Shown here piece by piece: positions 38,641 through 51,400 of a stretch of 64,000 nucleotides of DNA (the first letter of the stretch is position 1; each line of letters begins with the position of its first letter). Origin of the DNA: Agarophyton chilense (taxonomy: Eukaryota; Rhodophyta; Florideophyceae; Gracilariales; Gracilariaceae). The notes beneath the pieces are model-generated. The model was given only the letters and a program-made list of their open reading frames with translations, made no database searches and had not been told where the DNA came from. The stretch spans positions 1,550,001 through 1,614,000 of the forward strand of contig JARGXX010000088.1 in NCBI GenBank assembly GCA_030374765.1, read 5' to 3'. The position numbers and the translations under genes are program-made.

Positions 38641-41600
38641 TCAACTCAGCACAGCACCGAGACTTTTCATCAAGTTGTCCACAAAGAAGTTCTCCTTCAT
38701 TTCAAGGTAGATCTTCCCAAATGAAGACATACAAATTCCCACCGTCGCAACCCTCTCCGAATATCCTGCCACCTTCCTTCCATCCCCCGCAAGAAACACA
38801 TAGTGCTCAAACTCCACACCATTCCTCTTCCACACTACGTCCAAAGCCACCTCCAAAATCTCCTCCACTGCAAGCGGTAAATACTTACCATATAATGTAG
38901 AAAACAAGCCCTTGCGTCCAACATCTGTAGCATCCGCTCTAACGGAGAGAGCAGACACCTGCGACAGCGTTCGGACTGCCGATGGGTCGTTTGCGGCGAA
39001 TGAAAAGGGGTGGTAGAGCTACAACACCATCGAGCTGGAAGTGGGGTGCAAGGCCACTACTCGCCAGCGAGGGTGAACAGTGCAACTGTAAAACGTTGAT
39101 CGAACGTAGGTACGAGACGGCTCGTGAAGTGGTTGGGGGCTGACTATCTATTATAACTCGTCCGGATCTCCAGTTAAGGAATCCTAAGCGAGGAACAGAA
39201 TAGTCATGATGCCCATGTTGTCTCCTTTACTTGGAGTCGGCGCTCACCTCTGGTACACTGTATACTGTGTACCAGGGTGAGTGCCCAAATAATACGTAAA
39301 TAATACCCAGTGGTCAGCCACTTAGCCAAACCACTGTATGGGTACGGTCCCTAATGGACTTATATCTACAAAGGGTAGTAAAACCAGCCACGTGGATCGC
39401 CACTACATGCGCCGTTGCAAGCCACTCCACTCGTGATACCACGTGTTCCAACAATGTACCCTGCCTCCTGGCATCCTACGCGGTGTGCCGTTTCATATCA
39501 AAATGCTGATGATATCACTCACTTATGAGTTCCAACCGCGACTTCGCGAAAAATCAGCCTATCGGATTCCCCGACATAGTAAAATACTACAACCTCTCTG
39601 TCCATAGCCGTCAGCACGCAAACAATCCAAGCATCCATTATCGCAAGATGCATCACTGTCCCATCCGCGTTTTGAATCTCCCCATTCTTTTCCATCCTAC
39701 CATCGTTTTTTATTAACTCCTCCAACACTTCAACCGCAATTCCATTCGTAAAAAACAAAACCCCCCCATCAAATCTTCTGAACCCCGGAAGAGCCCTCGA
39801 CCCCGAATACATCCGATTTTCAATCCGGCGCATGCGCCATGCCGATAGCCTCCTCTTCACATCCTCATCCCCTACCCAGAACTTCTCTCGCGTCTCTTCT
39901 ATCTGCATCTTCAATTTTATTCCTTACTCTGTGCCCTCCTGCAACTTCCCACGCCTCGAAATCAAGTAATAACCAAGCAGCCCAAACAGTCGGTCACATG
40001 CACTCTGTTTTCGTACCCCTACCACATCACTCATCATCTGTCTAACCCGCTGTATCAAACGCATATCCTCACTCACCTCCTAAACGCACTCCTCCTTCCT
40101 CCTCGTCGTCTTTTTGGACTTCCACCGTTTGTTTCTCTTCCAACTCCGGGCCCGCAACATACTTCAGAAACGGAACTTTTCCCTCTTGAAAAATGACATT
40201 TTGAACGCCCTTATCAACGTCGCCACCTGAAACGGGCAATTCGGTACTATCTCGTTCTACCGTAACACGAACAAACTCTCGTCGTTTTCCTGTCCTACCG
40301 TCTCACTCCGATGAATCCAATTCCTCGCAGCCACCTTCTTTTTAAAGCATAGCTCCGATGTTTCTGTCTTCGAATAATGTAGAATCCTTTCGTACACATA
40401 CCGTTCAAATCCATGGAATCTCTCCTGCACTCCAAAGTCCTACTTCCGTCGCCTCGCCATCTCCCCCGATCCCCGCCCTTTCTCTCCCCTTTACGTCTCC
40501 CCCAACACATTCTTACAACTCATCTCTCCCCTCAAGGGCTCTCCTTCCTTCTGCGTCAAATTTAAACTCACCATAACACTATAGTAATTCTCCTTCACCT
40601 TAGTCAACTCTCCTTTCAAAACATTCACCTTTTCAAGCGAAGTCCTACGCGGAAACATACTCAAAATCTCCTCCAAAGCCTCTGTACCTTTCTCTTCGTC
40701 CTCTGCAAAAATCGTTCCCTTACAGCCCTAGCTCGCTCTGCTCACCCATAGCAGTCCTTCCCGTCATTCCTGGAGTTTCCCTCGTCCTTCTCACACGCAT
40801 GTCATCTGGGGTCCGCGAAATACTTTTAACCGTCACCTTTCTCTTCTCTACCAGACCCACGTACCAGAAACTCTCACAAAATACGTTTCATATTTTCCCT
40901 TTCATCCACTACTACGGTTGGGTCTTCCAGTTTTCTTGTTCGCAGTGCTTCTGTTCCTAGCAGTGTTTCTCGTATTTCCAAAACTTCTCCTCTTGACCTT
41001 ACTCTTACGGTGGTTTAGTGGGGTAGCGAAAATTTTTTCATCCTACTGGTCTACCGCCCATTCCTCCCTTCTAAGCGAACCAGTGTCTCATCATGTGCAG
41101 CGCCCCTAAGACCTGAAATCCCTGCGCCGTCGGCTGAGTGCCTGGTCCCGGCTCCAGTGCCCCTCTCAATATCATCTGTTACCATTATTCCCATTTCTAT
41201 AGTACTGTGAGATGTTTCATTTTCTCTTCTCGATTCCCATCTTCGTAATACATGCGAAGTCTGTCTCGGTGCTGACTCGTTCACCCCGCTTCTCGACTGC
41301 TCTTCTCCCTCATTTACCCTTTGAGCTATTTATTCCTCTCCAAAGTCCTGATCCACTGCCTGAATTCTAAGATATGCATTTGCCCATGGTGCAACGGTCC
41401 AACTTTCTTCCTCAATCGTGTTAGTAGGTCTCCTTACCTCTTTTATATCATCTCAGCGTTCTGGGAGTCCTACCATTCTGTCCACCCTCACTTCCACTCC
41501 TCCACACGCAGAGTACCCACGCTCATTTTTTGTATTTCCCGCCCTGCGTTGCGTGCACCTTCTCCATATGCCCATTTCGTCTTTTTGTCGCTTTTCTCGC

Positions 41601-41745
41601 ATTCTCTGTGCCCGGCTTTGCGGAGATCTCCTCACTTACCGTTGCTCCGAGCAACTGCCCTCGCTGCGAACCCTTTCGTCTCTCAAACTCCTCATCCCCT
41701 TCGTCGGCGACCCTTCTCTACCACGGCCAGCGCCGAAAACATGAA
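38641..41745 (-). pseudogene. Decayed minus-strand gene convergent to transposase 1
   Basis: Three better-preserved blocks lie on the minus strand: 38641-38958, 39519-39914 and 40491-41300. The last has a charged, helical Lys/Glu-rich segment that could be a coiled coil. A segment at about 38990-39500 does not fit any frame and may be an insertion. No domain is recognised. The gene faces the transposase tail to tail, the same layout as the second CACTA-like region. Confidence 0.35.
39243..39280. repeat. 38-bp imperfect palindrome
   Basis: Arms CTCACCTCTGGTACACTGT and ACTGTGTACCAGGGTGAG pair with one bulge and one mismatch about a central AT. It can extrude as a cruciform or fold as an RNA hairpin. 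It sits in the stretch that interrupts the minus-strand gene. Confidence 0.75.
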
Positions 41746-41793
41746 AACAATTAAAGTTTTTGATTATTTGGATATTCAAAACATTGTTTTAGG

Positions 41794-41921
41794 AGTGCCC
41801 GCGCACAGAAAGTACTCTGGTCGCCAGGGTGTGCACCCTGGCGTACTCACGCAGTTTAAATTTACTTATCTTGTGGGTGGTGTGTGTTCGCCAGGGCGCG
41901 CACCCTGGCGGCCAGGGCACT
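41794..41921. repeat. 128-bp element with terminal inverted repeats and two near-identical hairpins
   Basis: AGTGCCC (41794-41800) and GGGCACT (41915-41921) are inverted. Inside lie CGCCAGGGTG-TG-CACCCTGGCG (41822-41843), a perfect 10-bp hairpin, and CGCCAGGGCG-CG-CACCCTGGCG (41889-41910), the same with one mismatch. It looks like a small non-autonomous element or a structured RNA. Its GC content is far above that of the flanks. Confidence 0.6.
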
Positions 41922-42329
41922 TTCGTCCCACGGTACTGGAAATCCAAACTTTACACCCTCCACGCTTAGCACCTTATGGTTAATAGTTAACACCACGAGC
42001 ACCCCTTTTAGTGCGAGGTACGACCGCTAACATTTACGGCACAGTTTGTCCCTCTCTCTATTTAATTCCCATCTCCTCGTCGCTTCTTCCATGTGCTTTT
42101 ATTTTGATGTCCAACTCAGCAGGAGATAAGATGCTCCGTTTTTACAAGAATGCCGGCGCTATTTTCGCACCGCGTGATGCGTACGCGGAGAGTCAAATGG
42201 AATCCGAACGACCAAAGGAGGCCTAGTTCCGCCCAATATCGAGTACGCCGTTGACCATCATAAACAGAAGGAGGTAGCATAGTTTTTGAAGTATGAAGTG
42301 TAGTCACAGAATTTATCCAATTATGAAAC
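41922..42329. other. Unassigned sequence
   Basis: Short open frames only; nothing recognised between the hairpin element and the start of methyltransferase-related coding. Confidence 0.35.
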
Positions 42330-44940
42330 CGCTTTCGTACGAGACAGTATCGTGCGTAGGAAACCGCTGGAGCAGACACACATGGTGTGTTCCTTACTGG
42401 GTAAAACCGATGACGACGAGGATGAACGAACCGGATATTTCTTTATGTTGCTCTTTCGTTCGGCTCAGAATTTACAGCTACAAAGCTATCTGATAGAGTT
42501 CTATAGGTCAAAGAAAATGATGGTGAAAAGCCAACCCGAGGCCTTTTTCCGGACTTCGTTTCCTTCTACAAGCTTTGTTAACCTTCCTTATCTTTCCCAT
42601 CTTCTTTACATCTCGTGGGAGAAGGAAAGCACAAGGGGAAAAGGGCAACAAAGTTCTAGGGGGTAAGACCAGCGGTCTTTTGAAATTATTTTAAGAACTT
42701 CAGCCAAGACAAATGCCAACGAACTGGTTTCGCAGTTGAAAGGACTTTGTATTCGTGGGAGATCTTTGCTAGGGTGTTGTGGTTCGGTGATGTGAAGGAT
42801 ATGGTTTCACCATATGTAGTCTTCGACTGTGTCACATTGATGTACAGGGTCATATGGAAACGATCGTCTGGGTACGTCCATCTCGCTCAAAGCACGCGGA
42901 TTGAGCTCGACATGGTGCCTACAGCGGAAAGGACTGGAATGGTTTTCAATTTTGATAATGTGGTTGATGGAAATCTCCGAGTCCTTGCTTAGGAGTCTCG
43001 GCTGATGTCCTAGCCATCTGTAGGCACGATCGGTAGTATGCACTAAAAGCTAGGAGTTCCGAACTGTGTATGTCTCTTGAGCAGCTGAAGCCTGATTTAG
43101 ATGGGAAGAACATAGATCGTAATCATGTTCGTGACCTCCCGTACCCTGAACGGTTCCATAAGTTGGTAGAGGGCTAATGGATGCCCATTCAAAAGGCAAT
43201 AAGAAAATTACGCCCCACGTTGGACACAAGATAGTTGAGGAAAATTGAAACACTAAGAGCTGGGGCAAAACTATTGGCAAATCATAGCAAGCCTATGAAT
43301 CTTGAGTCCTCCGACGAAAAGGACTTCGTAGAGGATCGTAATTCTGAAGCTGTTTATTTCACATATGATGCCACGAAGACTGAGATTCAACTGCCTCATA
43401 TGTCTGCGGGTCGTCTACTGCACAGGGCAATGAACGATCTTGAGGGATTGATGAAGAACTCTCACTGTGCCATGTATCATGTGACTAGAAGAACTTGGAA
43501 TTAACCCAAGAGTATTTAGGAACAGAAAGCAGTGTCACTCTGGTGGACTCAAAGCTTGTTCTAACGGACCCTCCTTACAACACACGGCGTGCTCAGAAAA
43601 ATCTGAGTCGCAATCATGACCGGTAGCCAGAGGGCAAAATGGAGAGAACGGCTGAAACGATAAACGCAGTACTGCGTCCGTGGGGTCACTTCATCATCTT
43701 CTGTGATGTTTAGCAGTTTGAAAAATGGTATGAGATCCTCAATGATTCTGTGACGGAGGCGCGTATGGTCCGTTATCAGAATGGAAGGCGTACTCCAGTG
43801 AAAAAGTTGAATGCGATGTTTAGGGTGGACAAAAGCCCTCTCATATTCGTTCGTGAACCTGGTTTTCACATGAAGAATACCCTAAATTCTACTATTCTCT
43901 CCGAAACAGAGTACCCTTTACGCGGGGTGAAGACCGAGTTGACATGAGCAGAAGAGAGAAACAAAATCTTGTTAAGAAGTTTCAACTACGACCCCTCTAC
44001 TATGGAGCCCTTCAAAAATGTTATGAACAATGTTCCAAAGCCGAGAAGAGAAGAGCTTTTAAAGTGGAAATTGAAAACGGAGAAAGATTTGATGACGCAT
44101 TACATACGCCCGAAACAGAACCCAAGAGATCTTATGAAGGAGCTGGTGTATCGCTTCACTTGTCCCGATGATAGTGTCGTCGATTTATTTGGGGGAATTT
44201 CACGACTTCAGTGGCTTGGCTGTCGCTCCCAAAGCATCGAAAGTTAATTGGGTACAATCTTGATGCCGCTTACTTCTGGCGTGCCAGACAACATAAGTTG
44301 GTGGAGATGGCCCGTGCCATAGACCGTGGAGACACGTACATTACCGTGGATAAGAGCACCCTACAGGAATCGAGATTGGTTGCAGAAAAATGTTTTCGAC
44401 CAGAAGATCTACGGAGACTTGGACGCGCCCGATTGGGTTTCCCCTTTATCAACGTTTACCTCCACACATCGTCGTGTACCTTGAGAACATTTGGAGGGAC
44501 TCTTCTTTTCATGAGGTTGGTTTCCAAACAGAAATCGGGTACTGGCCAAAGAACTATAAAAGCTTAAACCGTATTCATGTGAGTTCCATCCTTTCTCAAG
44601 ATGCTACCGACTATCCCCTAAGAGTATCACTAGCTACAATCAGGCACACGAAAGCTGGGAAGGTCGTGTTTGCGGCTGTGGCGTTTATGACTGGGGATGT
44701 AATTTGTCACGTCGACGGAACGCGGGTGTATCACGATTTGAGCAAGCCGGATGAAGTGCGTACCACGCACTGGAATATGCTTGGGGCCACGCCCCCACGA
44801 TTCCAATGGTATTGTATGAAAACGGAGCTAGACGGGGGTGTGTTTTTTTCTTTCACGCGTAATTCGGGTGACAATAGGAAGAAGCCAGTGATGTGGGTCG
44901 TTTTCACCCCTATGAGAAATATTTCTAAAAAATGAGCGTA
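42330..44940 (+). pseudogene. Beta-class DNA methyltransferase followed by a SET-like segment, transposon-associated
   Basis: A decayed gene in shifting frames. The catalytic motif Thr-Asp-Pro-Pro-Tyr-Asn-Thr-Arg lies at 43564-43587 (Asp-Pro-Pro-Tyr at 43567-43578), and the AdoMet-binding region Ser-Val-Val-Asp-Leu-Phe-Gly-Gly follows near 44170-44200. This IV-before-I order is that of beta-class N6-adenine/N4-cytosine methyltransferases. Just beyond, Leu-Pro-Lys-His-Arg-Lys-Leu-Ile-Gly fits the motif after the AdoMet loop. At about 44650-44740 a SET-like start appears: Ala-Gly-Lys-Val-Val-Phe-Ala-Ala...Gly-Asp-Val-Ile-Cys-His-Val-Asp-Gly. In-frame TAGs (about 43624, 43711) and two frameshifts make it dead. 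Confidence 0.6.
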
Positions 44941-45815
44941 GATGGAGTGGGCATTCGAGATGTGCAACTCTTCGAATTTGCGGCATTTTGCAAACTAAAG
45001 TATTTTACAAAGTACGATGGCAATGGGATGCTTTATAAACCAATTCAACATCCATATGGACTAAGAATGAAATGAGTCCGACTTCCCAAGTAACACTTAC
45101 TCCTTGTCCGGAATCAAAGACTTTTGATGTGGTCCATTGCGTCATCCGTGTGCTCTCCAGATCGTGCAAATCTGCTTCTACATCTTTCTGAATGCCGTGA
45201 GATATTTTGTCGCATTTTGGCCTCCACTTGCGTTCCGATTTCCCTGCAGGACACAACCTGTATTGGATAATTCGTCGCACAATGAACTCAATTTTCACTG
45301 CCGTGCTTCAAAGCGCTGCGACAAAAATGGAAAACTTCGTTCACGACTAGCATCCAATTGATTTCCGATTGTGGCAGATCAATGGAGCGAATTGACAGCT
45401 CATGAAGTCACTCAACATCCATACGCTTTCATATTCTCCAAGACGGGGCCATAGACATATTGAAATATTTCATAATACGACATCCAAGTGCTTGCATATG
45501 TTCACCCTGGTAGCCTCTGACGCACGTCAACCTCAACATGCCCCATTACTACATCATAGGGCATCACGTTTCGTACACCCTTCGTCGCAGAAAAGCTCTC
45601 GATTGCTCCCATTACTCCCAGCATCTCAAGTTCTATTGCCCTCGCTGCCACCCTTCGCAACTGCTTGACATTTCCACAGCTGAAAGAATACTGCTTAGAA
45701 TGAAATTCTCGGCCAACTTTCACCCGTTCGTTCGTGCTCGCTTTCGTAAACCGTATTGTGATGGTTCTGACTTGACCAATTCATCCAAGAACATTCAGAA
45801 ACCCATTCGAAGCCT
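44941..45815. other. Sequence between two convergent transposon genes
   Basis: A tail open for about 45 codons continues the SET-like frame to about 45074. The rest holds only short frames. Confidence 0.35.
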
Positions 45816-48445
45816 TCATCTCTGACCCCTAAGTCCACACAGCACGTGGTTCACGTTGTCCACTGATGTTTCTTCTTCGCTAAGAAGACAATCTGATGTG
45901 AAATTGTCATCTATGAAGTAGCATCTTCGCCAGCGTCCACTACGTGGCCTTTGAGAAGGATCAATGTGATTCACAACAGTGATCAGTCTGAAAATGATGG
46001 AAAGGTCCTTCACAGTTTTTGACACAAAGGCATCGGCGGACGGGCAGTTCTTGTACACCTGAAGCAGGGATCCCACCCCAATACCGGCGGCCCATTGTAA
46101 TACAGCTACGTCATACTTTTTCTGCCAGTGATTCCATCTTGCAGAATGGTTAATGACTGTCGTCTCTACCGTAATCTCAAAAATCATATGTAAACGGTCA
46201 AAGTAAACTGCAGAAAGCCTTTCATTCTCCATCTCAGTAGCCATATACCAGTTTTCGCAAGAACGCCCTTGAATCTGATCAAATGTACCGGGATGAAATC
46301 TTTCCATTGTATCCTGCACCGCGTTACCAGTAACACAACGTAGTCGAGATCTGAAATTAAATCGATCGATGGTTTCCATAATTGCAAGGGCTTCTGAGGA
46401 TGTCAAACCATTGTACTTGCTCAAAAAAGTACCCTCAAATACTCGAAGAGAGAAATTGTCCATATTCGCACTGCTGCAGACCTCATACGTGGGCCCCTGA
46501 CCTCTAAGTACATACCCTCCTTTATGTACCACATTTTGTGAAAACTTCCCATTTCATCACTTTGTACTGACAAAAGAAAGAAGGCCTTTCCTCCTTCCAC
46601 AAATTTTGTATCCTTAAGTAGAGAAGCCGATGCCAAGTTCCCGGTGTTCATACGGCCCAAACTCCATCCAATGAATCGCTCCATCCAGTGTTACAAGTAC
46701 TTTACAGGGCTACCACACTCAAGAAATTTTTCTGCAAAAAGGAGAAGCATATGAAGCGAATATTTGCACAAATGATTTCTCTGAGGGTCGCCTTTGAAGT
46801 ACAAACCCTCAAATTGACTATAGAAACAAAACATCAATTGTTGCAATTTATCGACATCACTTTTTTTGAGCGTTGGACGCCAAAAATGTCAACTATATTT
46901 CCAAACATTTGCCAGCCTGATAGTTATGTCGTCGGTAGATGCCCATCAAGTACAACCAGAGTATAGGACAATACGAACGACCTAACGTCTGCTGATTTCA
47001 ACTCTGAAAACCCAATCAGCGGTCTTGGACGACTTCCGATTTGGCTAGAAATTTCTTTCCCGAAACACTTGAGTTCCTCATCAATTTGTCTTATTGAAGA
47101 CTTTCTCAATGAATAAGGTTCTGCTGGCATCAGAAACCAGAAAACCAGATCTTTTCCAATGTTGAAAAACAAATGCATTATGGAAATCGGAAAGGACTTA
47201 CAAAAGAGTAAATTAGGGAGAGAAAGGATAACTGAATCTCCAGTAATTCCAGAGTCTTTTTGCATATCAGACCTTCTTAACCCTTCAAACAGTTCTAATA
47301 TCATGATGGTTTGAACAGTTTCACTAAACGAACGCAAATGGAGACAAGATGGGTCAAACAGTGTACATATTCTACCAGATTCTCGTATCCTGCTCGAAAA
47401 ATAGTAATGTCGGTTGGAAGCAGACCAAACTCCCTCGATATTGCAAAAACGGCAGGGTCGCTTTCCTTCATGGCCCTTTAATTTTCCAATTTTCTTTATA
47501 ACTGGTAGATCTCCAGTAAACCATAACAGATGGACTCGAACCGTTCGCGATGTTGCGCGGTAGAACATAAACTCCGACCTAACACCATGTCTGTCCAACA
47601 ACTGGATTTCTTCGAGGAGAGGGTACATGAACGAATGAAGGTTTACAGGCTCAGTTGGTGCAGTGATACGCGTGAAGGGTAGCACTGTTTTGACCAGATA
47701 TCGCTTGCTAGGTTCAAGGTTCAAAAGTATTGCAGCAACTGGCCACACAATATATATTCGTTTCCTAACTGCCTGGAAACCATCACTGGATAGCGATAGA
47801 AACAAATCCTTCTTAATTTAATCCCTGCCAACAGACGCATATGAAATCCGAGTGACAGCTTCGGAGTCAAGAAAATCCCGTATTCGCGCTCTGTCATGGG
47901 TTTCTGCTCCCTCCGATTGTAACCAAAACTACAAATTTTCGCACCGTCCTTTGTCAGTAAACACGTTCATTAATCTTGTCTTCAAAGATTACCATGTCAA
48001 AGATGAAGCGGACTGGATTTCAGGCACTGATCGAAATTTACCGCAAACAGAGCTCTGATGAAGGGACTGGTTGTAAAAAAAAATGTCCAGGACAAATCAG
48101 AAATGTTCGCATTGCCCCTTCAGTTCCTGACCTCAAATTAATGCGAGCGATAACAGTTTTCTGGCACTTATACGGGACGTTGGTAAGATTCAAAATGTTA
48201 TTCATAACTTTTCGTGTTAAGCTATGCATGGAAAACAAGTCTATCCAGCGTTTGTTTGTCGTAGCTAACAACGATATTTCTACGTCGTTGTCACTGTTAT
48301 GAAGGAGGGTATGGTCTATGTCAGCAATGTCGAGCTTCTCTGCTGTAGAGTGTGCTCTAGAACGATTTTCCATTGTATTAATGCTTTGAATGGAGTTATG
48401 GTTTACCTCAGAGGAACCTGAGCGATCTGAATTGCAATTAAACAT
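45816..48445 (-). pseudogene. CACTA/tnp2-like transposase 2, degenerate
   Basis: Three blocks on the minus strand make one protein. The N-terminal block (48445-48038) has Cys-Pro-Gly-His-Phe. The central block (47805-46924) has the strongest tnp2 match: Leu-His-Ser-Phe-Met-Tyr-Pro-Leu-Leu-Glu-Glu, Phe-Thr-Gly-Asp-Leu-Pro-Val, Gly-His-Glu-Gly-Lys-Arg-Pro-Cys-Arg-Phe-Cys (a zinc-binding Cys-x2-Cys) and Ile-Met-His-Leu-Phe-Phe-Asn. The C-terminal blocks (46684-45816) hold the rest. CACTA transposases cut and paste DNA ends beginning CACTA; I found no terminal repeats. It faces the methyltransferase gene. Confidence 0.65.
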
Positions 48446-51400
48446 TTGGAAGTCATCTTGAAAGCCGTTTGCATGGATGAGCGGTATAACAAATTCAGGC
48501 GCATCAGATTCGGTTACTTCGGCCTATTGGCTAGTTCTCTCCTAATCAGGAGTAGAATACTCTCAAGAAACGCCGAATTCATGAACATTACCGTGTTTGA
48601 GATCTTCTTTATTTTCTCGGCTCTACTTCCGTTGATCAATAACTCAATCCTCAGGTATGAAAAGAGGCTCTTGTTGACCTTTCTTTGGAATCCCTTTGGA
48701 TATCAAGATTGTAAGTGACCTTTGCCCAGGACGCCAATTCCTAGGAATTCTATTATGTGTGTGGCATTCATGTAACATAACTTCGCTGTCAAAACTTATT
48801 TCAGCCATCTTTTCAACGATGGCTGAATTTTCTACTGCGAGAGGCAATACATTTTCTCCACTCGCAGGGGCCATGGCTTGAAGTCGATGGACTGTTACAC
48901 GACTCGAATGAGACGGTGATGGTGAACCATAAGTATTTGAAAGTCAATTCTCATCTCTCTGGAACCCAAGAGATTGCAGAACAAGATATCTGTATTGCAC
49001 AAGGACAAAAATGCTGACCTCCTCTATTGGTCCCCAAGGCAGGTCTGGTACAGTTCCACATCTTCTCCGGGAGATGTTTGTTTTTCTTTCTGTACTTCAA
49101 CAAAGTGGTTCGGCTCATTGCCTTTCTCGAAGATAGAAAATTCCGTAAATCTCTGGAAGATATACATACTTTGGGTACATTTTAATGATTCTAATAACCG
49201 GCAGTAGAATTAGAAACTGAGTTGTTGGGGAGGAAGAGTATGGTCAAAAGAAAAGTCGTTTCTCTAGGGAGCACTATCTCTACTCCGGTCTGAGTGAGAT
49301 CGTGGAGATTGTCGCTCAGAATAAAAACGCTGGCAATGTTTCAAAGGTTGATTTTCAAATTTGTTTTCGATTTGCTTCAATACACCAAAACGAAACGGGA
49401 GTGTGCGTCCATTTATACAGACCGTCAGTTACCCAAAGTCTGTTGAACGTCTGTTCAGAACTTATACCAGTAAATATTTTCCCACTTCCATATCCGAAAC
49501 GACTCATCCGAATGATCATGTCTCGTTAAGGCCTTCAAGCCCCACTTGAAAGATTTCTCTCTGAAATCAAGAACGAAGTAATCTGTAACTGGAAGTAGGA
49601 TTATGGAAAGATCACGAAACGTCTCGAAGCACTCGAGGCGTCCTCTCGACTTCCGCCAATACCCAGTACAGTAAAAAGAAGAGATTATGTGCGAGAGCCA
49701 AACGTGAGAGCGCTAATGAGAGCAGCTGTTGATTTCACAAATGCATTGTGGCCTGAAGGAGAAGAGAAGTATATCCAATTCATCGAAGGTTTCTCTGACA
49801 AGAAACTCAATTCAGATGCAAAAGATGCTCTGAAAATGATCATGAATAAAAATTCTTCGAGAAGGCACCCTGTTATGTTGTGATGCCATTGTCCAAGCAT
49901 CTTCGGTGTCTAGAGACTTTCTGGTATAAAGACAGAGTAGAACCCTTTGGTGTATCGGATGGCTTGCAGAACAGTAGATGAAAGCAAAAAGGCGTCAATC
50001 TCAAACACCAAGAGCCCGAAACGATGAACAACGTACACTTCCACCTCTTTCAAGTGAACGAGAGAATTTGAAGTGTACCGAAACCGAGACAGAGCGTATA
50101 CCAACCAATGACATCCCTGTTAATGCACATGTAGTGCCACACTTATCATCTCTACTGCCAGTTGTTGTTCCTTATCGGGTTCATAATTCACATGCATCTC
50201 AGTTTCGATGTTTTCCAAACAATCCAGGGGGGACTCAAACTCGACAACTGGGAACCGATATGCGGGATATGACGCAAAATGTTACGTCTAGAGTTGAAAC
50301 ATAATCCCAGAATGTTTCGAGGAAATATGAGAACGGAAAGAGGTGATGACCACCATCTTCTTTCCTAGTGCATGCTGGGGCTTTACGTTCTCATCGCATC
50401 CAACGGAAGTTGCGAACAATGGATTATCTCCAAGATCTAATACCCCACGAACTAAAACTTGGAATGTTTTGAGCAGAAGTGAGGCGGCGGGGGATAAGAA
50501 GTTAAACATATCCTCACCGTCCTTGGTATTCGTTCCGGCTCAACCATCATCCGAGCCGAATGAAATTGTGACAATCCATCTTGTACGCGAGATAAGTTGT
50601 CATCAGTAGAAAGTCTTGCTCTAAATCATTCTAGAGACCAATCCATCTCACGGGGAGAGCATTCTCATCCAGTACGTTCCAATGCAGAGAATCGAGCGCA
50701 ATTCTTTATGAAAAACCAGAGCTCAACTCCTTTTCTCAACAATGGGGAAAGGTTTGATTTGGCTGCACATTCACAACAAAATGGTAGCAGTATGCAAACG
50801 AGGATGAAGGGAATCATGCTTCGTCTACTGGTACAAGCTCCAATTAATAGCTCTCCTGCCAATGCAGAACCTAACTTGAGAGCCCGTTTGGAAGTACCCT
50901 GGCATCAAAATCAAATGAATATCCGAAATAATTACCAAGCAAGAATTAATCAAAAAGATGCGTTGAGCTCAACAGTAAGAGCTTCGTGTCAGCCACGTCA
51001 TCAAGAACACCCTGAAACACTTTCTATTTGCACATCGGACGATATAATGAGTGATATGGTTACAGCGTTCGATAATGCTTCCATTCAAGGCAAAGTTGGT
51101 GACAAGGGTACCGATGGGCATCATCTTGGACGTGCTCGAAGTCGTGTCCATCCTAGAGGTCTTGGACATGCTCAATGTCGCAGACGTGCTCCAGATCGCT
51201 GACATCCTCGAGGTCGCTGAAGAAAGAGCGATATAGTTAGAAACCGAGGTCAAACAATTGGGTTTGGACGTCGAGCTATATCCTATAGACATGCCATAGA
51301 GTTTTTGAATCCGAGGAGATTTATATATCATTTCCGGTTGTTGTGCGTCGAAAACGATCCACAACACTCTCCAGTTGGTATTTGACAACGGGCATTCAGA

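Noticed and set aside
41321-41983. 220-codon plus-strand frame
   Set aside because: Runs across the hairpin element and opposite a minus-strand coding block; composition is that of a shadow.
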